Source: an uncultured Clostridia bacterium (GTDB lineage Bacteria; Bacillota; Clostridia; Christensenellales; Aristaeellaceae). From it: a DNA stretch of 7,356 nucleotides. The notes beneath the pieces are model-generated. The model was not told the DNA's origin. It made no database searches and was given only the letters and a program-made list of their open reading frames with translations. Made by a program: the position numbers and the translations under genes. Shown one piece after another: positions 1 through 5,537 of this stretch. The DNA lies in NCBI GenBank assembly GCA_946626395.1, contig CAMOUF010000311.1, positions 1 through 7,356 of the forward strand, given 5' to 3'. The first letter of the stretch is position 1. Each line of letters opens with the position of its first letter.

Positions 1-1
1 C

Positions 2-3000
2 GCCGGGGTGATGACCTACCGCGTTCGCAAGGAGGACGCGGAAAAGAAGCTGGCCCGCACAAGAGAAAACCTGAGCCGGGTCAACGATATTCTGGACGAA
101 TTGTCCGCCCGGGTGGAGCCTCTGGAAAAGCAGGCGGCGGTGGCCAAGGAATATCTGGAGCTGGCCGAACGGCTCAAGGACCTGGAAATCAATATTTTCC
201 TGATCCGTCATGACAAGGTAAAGGACCGCATCGCGTCTCTGGATAAGACCCTGGAGGGCCTAAAGGATGTGCTCCTCCATCATGAAGCCCGGCTCAATGA
301 AAACGCAGCCGAGCGGGAAAAGCTGGAGGAAGCCATTTCCGTTCTGGAGCAGGAATTGGCCGTGGCCCGGCAGGAGCATCTGGACGCCTCCGACGCCCTC
401 CACGAAATGCAGTCCGCCCGGGAACGCACTGTTCACCAAATCGAATCCACTCAAGAAAATTTGCAGCGTTTGGCGGGGGAAAGGGAAGCGGCTGAACGCA
501 AGCAGGAAGAACTGCAGGCCCTGTTTGAGCAGGGGGAGCAGGACACGAAGCAAAGCGGCGAAGCGCTGACCAACGCCCAGCAGGAATTGAACCGGGAGCA
601 GACCAAGCTGGACGCTTATTTGCAGGACGCCCAGCAGAAGGAAAACGTTCTGGACACCCATAAAGCCGATATCCTGGCCGCCATGAACCGCCTTTCCGAC
701 GCCCGAAACCAGCAGGCCCGGCAACAGGCCATCTGCGCCCAGATGAAGCAGCGCCTGAATGAAATCGAGCAGAGCGTGAAGGAAGGCGGCGAAAAGCAGA
801 CCGCCCTGACCGCCGCCCTGCGGGGCGCGGAAAAGCAGGCCCAGGAAGTGGAAGCGGGCCTGGCCGCCTTAAAAGAGGACGCTGTTTCCACCGAAGCCAG
901 CCTGCGGACCCTGACCCAGGAAACCCAGGAAACAGCGGAGCGGGCCCAAAACCTGAACGTCAAATACCAGGGCGACGTGAGCCGGCTGCGGCTCATGGAG
1001 GAAATGAGCCGGGAAATGGAGGGCTATAACCAGTCCGTCCGCCGGGCCCTGAACTATGCCCAGGGGGACGCCGCCGTCAAGGGCGTAGTAGCGCGGCTGA
1101 TGCAGGTGCCCAAGGAATTGGAAACCGCCATTGATATGGTGCTGGGCGGGGCGCTGCAGAACATCGTCACCCAGGATGAAGAGGCCGCCAAGCGCATCAT
1201 TGATTATCTGCGCAACAACCGCCTGGGCCGCGCCACCTTCCTGCCTATGACCAGCGTGAAAGGCCGGGTGCTGACCGGGGAGGAGCGCAGGCTCCTGTCC
1301 ATGCCGGGGTGCCTGGGGGTGGCCAGCGAACTGATCTCCTTTGCGCCGGAATACCGGGGCATTATGGAAAATCTGCTGGGCCGCACCGTCATCGCCCGGG
1401 ACCTGGACAGCGGTATTCCCATCATGCGGGCGGGCCGCCACGCCTTCCGGCTGGTGACCTTAAGCGGCGACGTGATGCACTCCGGCGGCTCCATGACCGG
1501 CGGCACCGCCCAGAAAAGCGCCGTGAGCCTGCTGGGCCGGGAGCGGGAAATCAAGGAACTGCGCCAGACCCTGGACGGGGAAAAGCAGGAGTTGACCGAT
1601 CTTCGGGAAAAGCTCACCGCCATGCAGGAAAAGCGGGAGGAATATAAGCGGCTGCGGAACGAAGCCCTGGAGCGGGTGCATCAGGAAGAAATCGCCGTGG
1701 CCCGGGAGCAGGAAAGGGTGTTCAACGCCAAGGCGGAATTGACCGCCGCCTCCCAGCAGTTGCAGCGCACCCGGGACGCCCGGGAGCAATTGACCGAAAG
1801 CATCGCGGAAATCGAGCGGGATCTGGCCCAGGCCCAAAGCGCGGCCCAGATGGAAACCCTGGACCGGGAAGCCATGGACCAAAAGACGGAAGCCCTGCAA
1901 AAGGCCCTGTTCGAGGCCCGGGAGCGAGCCGACGCCCAGCGGGACCTGGTGACCAAAATGCGGCTGCAATACGCGGAGCTGTCCTATACCCTGGATACCC
2001 TTCAGCGGGACAAGCAGCGCCGGGATCAGGAATTCGCCCAATTGGCCAAGACACTAAACGATCTGGACGTGGACCGGGAAAGCCGGGAAGCCCAATTGAC
2101 CCTGGCCCAAAAGCTGCTTGCCGAGCAGGAGGATATCTGCCGCCAGCGAGAGGAGGCTGTCAGCGGCGCCCGGGGCCGGGTGGACGAATTGGAGGCCCGG
2201 CGTCAGGAAAAGAACGCCGCCCAGCGGGAAAGCGTGCGCCTGAGCGAAGAAATGCATAAGGCGTATGACGACGACAGCGTGAAGCTCCATCGGACGGAAC
2301 TGAGCCGGGACCGGGCGGAAAACGAGCTCAAGGTCATGACCGACCATATTTTCAACACCTACGACCTGACCTATGCCATGGCGGAGGAATTCCGCTGCCA
2401 GGGGCCCTTTGACCTGAGCGGCAGCGAAAAGGAGGCCGCCGTGCTCCGGGGCCGTATCCGGGATATGGGCCATGTGAATGTGGGGGCTATCGAGGAATAC
2501 GCCGCCACCAAGGAGCGGTTCGATGACCTGACCGCCCAGCAAAACGACCTCACCAAGGCCGAGGAGGATTTGCAAAACCTGATCACCCGGCTCTTGTCCC
2601 AGATGGAAAAGCAGTTCGTGGCGGAGTTTGAAAAGTTAGGGGAATATTTCAAGGAAACCTTCGCCCGGCTGTTTGGCGGGGGCTACGCCGAATTAAAGCT
2701 CACCGACCCCGGCGACGCCCTGAACTGCGGCATCGAAATCATCGCCCAGCCCCCGGGAAAGAAGCTGCAATTATTGAGCCTGCTTTCCGGCGGCGAGCGT
2801 GCCCTGACCGCCATCGCCATTCTGTTTGCCATGCTGAAATTAAAGCCCACGCCGTTTTGCATTCTGGATGAAATCGAAGCGGCCCTGGACGAAGCCAACA
2901 TCGGCTATTTCGCGGATTACCTGTCCGAGTTTTCCAGGACCACCCAGTTCGTGGTGGTCACCCACCGCAAGGGCACCATGGAGCGCTGCGACGCGCTATA

Positions 3001-3067
3001 CGGCGTGGCCATGCAGGAGCGGGGCGTTTCCGGCATGGTATCGGTGAATTTGCAGGATTACGAATAA
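2..3067 (+). CDS. smc: Chromosome segregation protein SMC, C-terminal ~1021 residues (5' end off the window)
   Basis: SMC is the ATPase core of the bacterial condensin-like complex, working with ScpA and ScpB to organise and segregate the chromosome. The frame is already open at base 2 and begins within the family's 'EEAAGI..Y+.RK+EAE+KL' stretch, so the N-lobe with Walker A (about 150 residues) is missing; GTG/ATG at 8-13 are internal. In order: a long charged coiled coil (about 30-1020), the hinge (about 1022-1545, beginning Gly-Tyr and ending in the Gly-rich SGGSMTGG), the returning coiled coil (to about 2450), and the C-lobe head. The head shows the ABC signature LSGGE (2783-2797), Walker B ILDE (2861-2872), the D-loop ALDEAN and the H-loop His in VTHRK (about 2963). 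The TAA stop is at 3065-3067, and ftsY follows after 35 bases. Nothing suggests a frameshift. The family identification is essentially certain. Confidence 0.97.
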   Translation, partial: AGVMTYRVRKEDAEKKLARTRENLSRVNDILDELSARVEPLEKQAAVAKEYLELAERLKDLEINIFLIRHDKVKDRIASLDKTLEGLKDVLLHHEARLNENAAEREKLEEAISVLEQELAVARQEHLDASDALHEMQSARERTVHQIESTQENLQRLAGEREAAERKQEELQALFEQGEQDTKQSGEALTNAQQELNREQTKLDAYLQDAQQKENVLDTHKADILAAMNRLSDARNQQARQQAICAQMKQRLNEIEQSVKEGGEKQTALTAALRGAEKQAQEVEAGLAALKEDAVSTEASLRTLTQETQETAERAQNLNVKYQGDVSRLRLMEEMSREMEGYNQSVRRALNYAQGDAAVKGVVARLMQVPKELETAIDMVLGGALQNIVTQDEEAAKRIIDYLRNNRLGRATFLPMTSVKGRVLTGEERRLLSMPGCLGVASELISFAPEYRGIMENLLGRTVIARDLDSGIPIMRAGRHAFRLVTLSGDVMHSGGSMTGGTAQKSAVSLLGREREIKELRQTLDGEKQELTDLREKLTAMQEKREEYKRLRNEALERVHQEEIAVAREQERVFNAKAELTAASQQLQRTRDAREQLTESIAEIERDLAQAQSAAQMETLDREAMDQKTEALQKALFEARERADAQRDLVTKMRLQYAELSYTLDTLQRDKQRRDQEFAQLAKTLNDLDVDRESREAQLTLAQKLLAEQEDICRQREEAVSGARGRVDELEARRQEKNAAQRESVRLSEEMHKAYDDDSVKLHRTELSRDRAENELKVMTDHIFNTYDLTYAMAEEFRCQGPFDLSGSEKEAAVLRGRIRDMGHVNVGAIEEYAATKERFDDLTAQQNDLTKAEEDLQNLITRLLSQMEKQFVAEFEKLGEYFKETFARLFGGGYAELKLTDPGDALNCGIEIIAQPPGKKLQLLSLLSGGERALTAIAILFAMLKLKPTPFCILDEIEAALDEANIGYFADYLSEFSRTTQFVVVTHRKGTMERCDALYGVAMQERGVSGMVSVNLQDYE

Positions 3068-3089
3068 ATTTTTTTGAATCTATCATGGG

Positions 3090-3094
3090 GGAGG
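3090..3094 (+). promoter_or_regulatory. Ribosome binding site setting the ftsY start at GTG 3103
   Basis: GGAGG ends eight bases before GTG 3103, an ideal spacing. The in-frame ATG at 3085 lies upstream of this site and has only an A/T-rich stretch in front of it. Translation from the GTG gives M-GFFQRLKEGL, which matches the usual Bacillota FtsY N-terminus (M-SFFKKLKE in Bacillus subtilis, from memory). Confidence 0.8.
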
Positions 3095-3102
3095 AAGGAA
3101 AA

Positions 3103-3999
3103 GTGGGTTTCTTTCAACGCTTAAAGGAAGGCCTGTTCAAGACCCGCTCGGGGCTGACCGACAAGGTGGACGAGCTGGTGAAAAACACCCGGGAAGTGGA
3201 CGAGGATTTCTATGATGAGCTGACGGACATTCTGATCCTGGCGGACGTGGGCGTTTCCGCCACCACGGACATCATGGACAAGCTGCGCGCCCAGGTCAGC
3301 GAAAAGAAAATCAAGGACGCTGACCAGGCCAAGGAAATCTTCAAGCAGATTCTGATCGACGAAATGAACATCCCCCGGCCCAACCTGCGCTGGCCCATGG
3401 TGATGTTCGTGGTGGGCGTCAACGGCGTGGGCAAAACCACCACCATCGGCAAGCTGGCATTGCGGTTCCAGGAAATCGGCCGCAGCGTGATGCTGGCCGC
3501 CGCCGACACCTTCCGCGCCGCCGCCGACGAGCAATTGAACGTGTGGGCCGAGCGGGCCAAGGTGCCCATCATCCGCGGCTCCGAGGGCAGCGACCCCGCC
3601 TCCGTGGTCTATGACGCCGTGCAGAGCGCCAAGGCCCGGAAAACCGACCTGCTCATTGTGGACACCGCCGGGCGGCTCCACAACAAAAAGAACCTGATGG
3701 ACGAGCTGAGCAAAATGCGCCGCATCATCGACCGGGAATACCCCGAGGCCGAAATGCGCTGCATGCTGGTGCTGGACGCCACCACCGGGCAAAACGGCAT
3801 TCAGCAGGCCAAGCAGTTTAAAGAGGCCGCCGAAATCAACGGCATCGTGCTCACCAAGCTGGACGGCACCGCCAAGGGCGGCGTGGCCATCGCCATCCGC
3901 AAGGAGCTGAATATCCCCGTGTGGTATATCGGCGTGGGCGAGGGCATTGACGATCTCCAGGCCTTTGACGCCAAGGAGTTCGTGAACGCGCTGTTCTGA
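3103..3999 (+). CDS. ftsY: Signal recognition particle receptor FtsY (SRP GTPase)
   Basis: FtsY is the membrane-associated receptor that docks the SRP (Ffh plus 4.5S RNA) and hands nascent membrane proteins to the Sec translocon; both GTPases hydrolyse GTP as a pair. With the GTG start the protein is 298 residues. It has a short amphipathic N-terminus, the helical N domain (VDEDFYDELTDILI), then the G domain: G1 GVNGVGKTT (105-113), DTFRAAADEQL (135-145), G3 DTAGR (187-191), G4 TKLDG (251-255) and the closing GxGEGIDDLQAFD region. There is no long acidic A domain, so membrane contact probably relies on the N-terminal amphipathic helix, as in other compact FtsY proteins. The Asp in DTFRAAADEQ sits where I usually recall a small or hydrophobic residue. 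It follows smc by 35 bases and is probably co-transcribed with it. ylxM and ffh, which follow ftsY in Bacillus subtilis, are absent here. Confidence 0.96.
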   Translation: MGFFQRLKEGLFKTRSGLTDKVDELVKNTREVDEDFYDELTDILILADVGVSATTDIMDKLRAQVSEKKIKDADQAKEIFKQILIDEMNIPRPNLRWPMVMFVVGVNGVGKTTTIGKLALRFQEIGRSVMLAAADTFRAAADEQLNVWAERAKVPIIRGSEGSDPASVVYDAVQSAKARKTDLLIVDTAGRLHNKKNLMDELSKMRRIIDREYPEAEMRCMLVLDATTGQNGIQQAKQFKEAAEINGIVLTKLDGTAKGGVAIAIRKELNIPVWYIGVGEGIDDLQAFDAKEFVNALF

Positions 4000-4007
4000 G
4001 AGGAACG

Positions 4008-4060
4008 GCGGGGGAACCGCTTTTGTGTCAAAAGCGGTTCCCCCGCACCCCTTCCGAAAA
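4008..4060 (+). repeat. Palindromic element A: perfect 17-bp hairpin plus C-rich tail, downstream of ftsY
   Basis: Arms 4008-4024 and 4030-4046 pair without a mismatch around the five-base loop GTGTC. The hairpin begins nine bases after the ftsY stop, so it may end the smc-ftsY transcript or protect its 3' end. No T-run follows the stem (the next bases are ACCCCTTCCG), so it is not a textbook intrinsic terminator. The outer part GGGGGAACC/GGTTCCCCC and the tail CCCCTTCCG recur in the element at 4632-4692, which is why I call it a repeat. Confidence 0.7.
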
Positions 4061-4062
4061 CC

Positions 4063-4108
4063 GGCTGTGGAATCATCCTGTATGGATGATCCAGCCTGTT
4101 TCCCACAG
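4063..4108 (+). other. Second foldable segment ahead of the acetyltransferase gene
   Basis: ATCATCC (4072-4078) pairs with GGATGAT (4084-4090) around a five-base loop. GGCT (4063-4066) and GG (4069-4070) can extend it by pairing with CCAGCC (4091-4096) if small bulges are allowed. CTGTGG (4065-4070) could instead pair with CCACAG (4103-4108), giving two mutually exclusive folds. This could be part of the acetyltransferase leader. No known riboswitch or attenuator is recognised. Confidence 0.35.
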
Positions 4109-4122
4109 AAAACTCCTTATCT

Positions 4123-4128
4123 GAGGTG
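4123..4128 (+). promoter_or_regulatory. Ribosome binding site setting the acetyltransferase start at ATG 4135
   Basis: GAGGTG ends six bases before ATG 4135. An in-frame GTG at 4126 overlaps this site itself and so is unlikely to be the start. Confidence 0.65.
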
Positions 4129-4134
4129 ACTTCC

Positions 4135-4623
4135 ATGCGCTTCCTGCGTTTGTTTTCCCGCAAGGCCATGTTTGCCGATGAGGAGCTGGAACTGGTGCTG
4201 TCCCGGGAGGACGTGTCTGACCCGGAATACGGCATCGACGACGGCTACACCTTCAACATGTTCCGGAAGGGCACCCGGGATTATGTGGGCTATGTGAGCC
4301 TGCGCCTGGGGGAGAGCCCGGGACTGTATTACCTGGGCCACATCGGCTACCGCGTGGAGGAAAAATCCCGGGGCCACGGCTACGCTGCCCGGGGGTGCAG
4401 GCTGATGCTGCCGCTGATGCGGCGGCTGCGGCTGGAATCGGTGGTGATCACCAACAATGTGGAAAACGCCGCCTCCCGGAAAACCTGCGAAAACCTGGGC
4501 TGTGAATTGGAGCGCATTGCCGACGTGCCCCGGGCGTACCGCACCCTCTGCGCCGGAGCCACCCGGAAATGCCGCTACATCTGGCGCATGGACCAGGCGG
4601 AAAAGGCATACAATAAGACGTAA
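4135..4623 (+). CDS. GNAT-family N-acetyltransferase
   Basis: The predicted 162-residue protein has the layout of a GNAT enzyme, which transfers an acetyl group from acetyl-CoA to an amine. The acetyl-CoA pyrophosphate loop (R/Q-x-x-G-x-G/A) is visible as SRGHGYA at 78-84, preceded by the beta strand HIGYRVEE. The later stretch VVITNNVENAASRKTCENLGCEL is the typical conserved C-terminal half, in which the Asn and Ala-Ser region and the helix after it complete the acetyl-CoA site. It resembles the RimJ/RimL-like and 'predicted acetyltransferase' branch, but the substrate cannot be told from sequence. The start is chosen at ATG 4135 from the Shine-Dalgarno position. Hairpin elements lie on both sides, so it may be a single-gene unit; the neighbours give no clear functional link. 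Family assignment is firm, specific role unknown. Confidence 0.9.
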   Translation: MRFLRLFSRKAMFADEELELVLSREDVSDPEYGIDDGYTFNMFRKGTRDYVGYVSLRLGESPGLYYLGHIGYRVEEKSRGHGYAARGCRLMLPLMRRLRLESVVITNNVENAASRKTCENLGCELERIADVPRAYRTLCAGATRKCRYIWRMDQAEKAYNKT

Positions 4624-4631
4624 TGGAGCCT

Positions 4632-4692
4632 TCTGGGGGAACCCTCTCTTTGGAGGCCAAAGAGAGGGTTCCCCCAGACCCCCTTCCGAGAA
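4632..4692 (+). repeat. Palindromic element B: perfect 22-bp hairpin plus C-rich tail, downstream of the acetyltransferase
   Basis: Arms 4632-4653 and 4657-4678 pair without a mismatch around a three-base AGG loop, eight bases after the preceding stop codon. The outer arms (GGGGGAACC/GGTTCCCCC) and the following CCCCTTCCG match element A, but the inner arms differ in both sequence and length and are still fully paired. No T-run follows. The reading frame of the downstream hydrolase stays open through this element, but a hairpin-encoded N-terminus is implausible, so I treat the element as non-coding. Confidence 0.75.
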
Positions 4693-4713
4693 AGCCGAAT
4701 GGGGGACATACTT

Positions 4714-4761
4714 ATGAACGATTTGATTACATTTGCAAGGAGGGCAGTTCCGTGGAATTAA
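4714..4761 (+). CDS. Possible 15-codon leader ORF overlapping the hydrolase start
   Basis: ATG 4714 opens a 15-residue frame (MNDLITFARRAVPWN) closed by TAA at 4759-4761, five bases past the hydrolase GTG start and in a different frame. GGGGG at 4701-4705 lies eight bases before the ATG and could serve as a weak ribosome site. Its tandem AGG-AGG arginine codons are the same bases as the hydrolase Shine-Dalgarno sequence, so ribosomes on this ORF would cover or expose that site. This is a tentative call: an ORF this short can arise by chance. Confidence 0.25.
   Translation: MNDLITFARRAVPWN
4738..4743 (+). promoter_or_regulatory. Ribosome binding site setting the hydrolase start at GTG 4752
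   Basis: AGGAGG ends eight bases before GTG 4752, a near-ideal placement. The frame extends upstream to an ATG at 4623, but that extension would translate the hairpin of element B and adds no recognisable hydrolase sequence. The GTG start places the first residues (VELTAKGVRVHYEQMG) directly on the usual N-terminal beta strands of the family. Confidence 0.8.
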
Positions 4762-5525
4762 CCGCAAAGGGCGTTCGCGTTCATTATGAGCAGATGGGCG
4801 AGCGGGGGAAAAACGTGCTGCTGCTCCATGGCTGGGGCTGCTCCATCCAGCATTTTCAGCCCATTGCTCAGGATTTAAGCAAGGATTACCGGGTCACGGT
4901 AATCGACTTTCCCGCCCACGGCGAATCGGGCCGTCCCCCGGAGCCCTGGGGCGTGCCGGAGTTCGCGGCATGCACCAAGGAGCTGATGGAGCAATTGGGC
5001 ATCGCCCCCTGCGACATCATCGCCCATTCCTTCGGGGGCCGGGTGGCCCTGTGGCTGGCGGCCAACGAGCCGCAATTGGTCAGCCGTCTGGTGCTCACCG
5101 GCGGGGCGGGCCTGCGCAAAGAACCCACCCCCCAGCAGAAAGCGCGCAGCGAGGAATACCAAAAGAAAAAGGAAGCCCTGGTGAGGTTATCCAAGCTGCC
5201 CCTGGTGGGCAGCATTGCGCAAAAGGCTCTGAAAGCCTTGCAGGATCAGTACAGCTCCCCCGATTACAAGGCCCTGGACGATGAAATGAAAAAGACCTTC
5301 GTGAAGGTCATCAACCAGGATCTGACGCCCCTGCTGCCGCGCATCCAGGCCTCCACCCTGCTGATCTGGGGGGAGAATGACACCGAAACCCCCCTCTGGA
5401 TGGGGCAAAAGATGGAGCAGGACATTCCCGACGCGGGGCTGGTGATCTTTGAAAACGACGACCACTTTGCTTATCTTAGGCAGTGGCAGCGGTTCGTGAC
5501 GGTGGTGCGGGCGTTTTTGGTATAA
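4752..5525 (+). CDS. Alpha/beta-fold hydrolase
   Basis: This 257-residue protein has the complete signature of an alpha/beta hydrolase, an enzyme class that cleaves esters, amides or related bonds through a Ser-His-Asp triad. The oxyanion-hole motif HGWG is at 26-29, the nucleophile elbow AHSFGG gives Ser93, the acid is probably Asp210 in GENDTETP, and the histidine is His238 in NDDHFAY. A lysine-rich helical cap lies between about 120 and 195. No signal peptide or membrane segment is seen, so it should be cytoplasmic. The downstream Mur-ligase gene begins 12 bases after its stop, indicating co-transcription and probably a shared role in envelope precursor metabolism; that role is inferred only from position. 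Substrate unknown; the family also includes esterases, lipases and haloperoxidase-like enzymes. Confidence 0.92.
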   Translation: MELTAKGVRVHYEQMGERGKNVLLLHGWGCSIQHFQPIAQDLSKDYRVTVIDFPAHGESGRPPEPWGVPEFAACTKELMEQLGIAPCDIIAHSFGGRVALWLAANEPQLVSRLVLTGGAGLRKEPTPQQKARSEEYQKKKEALVRLSKLPLVGSIAQKALKALQDQYSSPDYKALDDEMKKTFVKVINQDLTPLLPRIQASTLLIWGENDTETPLWMGQKMEQDIPDAGLVIFENDDHFAYLRQWQRFVTVVRAFLV

Positions 5526-5537
5526 AGAGGTTTTGCT

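Noticed and set aside
8..13. GTG/ATG as a genuine start of smc
   Set aside because: The sequence there already matches an internal SMC segment and the Walker A lobe is absent, so the gene is simply cut by the window edge.
3061..3084. T-run after the smc stop as an intrinsic terminator
   Set aside because: Seven T residues are present, but no stable stem precedes them and ftsY follows closely.
3085..3102. Six-residue upstream extension of ftsY from ATG 3085
   Set aside because: It would place the GGAGG ribosome site inside the gene and adds residues not found at the usual FtsY N-terminus; GTG 3103 fits both tests.
3121..3792. Long minus-strand frames opposite smc, ftsY and the Mur ligase
   Set aside because: They mirror GC-rich codons of well-identified genes, give low-complexity Gly/Gln/His/Leu-rich products and lack ribosome sites.
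4684..4716. Sigma-70 type promoter upstream of the hydrolase (TTCCGA with ATACTT)
   Set aside because: Both boxes match the consensus poorly, and the first lies in the tail shared with element A; not enough to call.
4623..4751. 43-residue N-terminal extension of the hydrolase from ATG 4623
   Set aside because: It would translate the 22-bp hairpin and its C-rich tail and shows no family similarity; GTG 4752 has a strong ribosome site.
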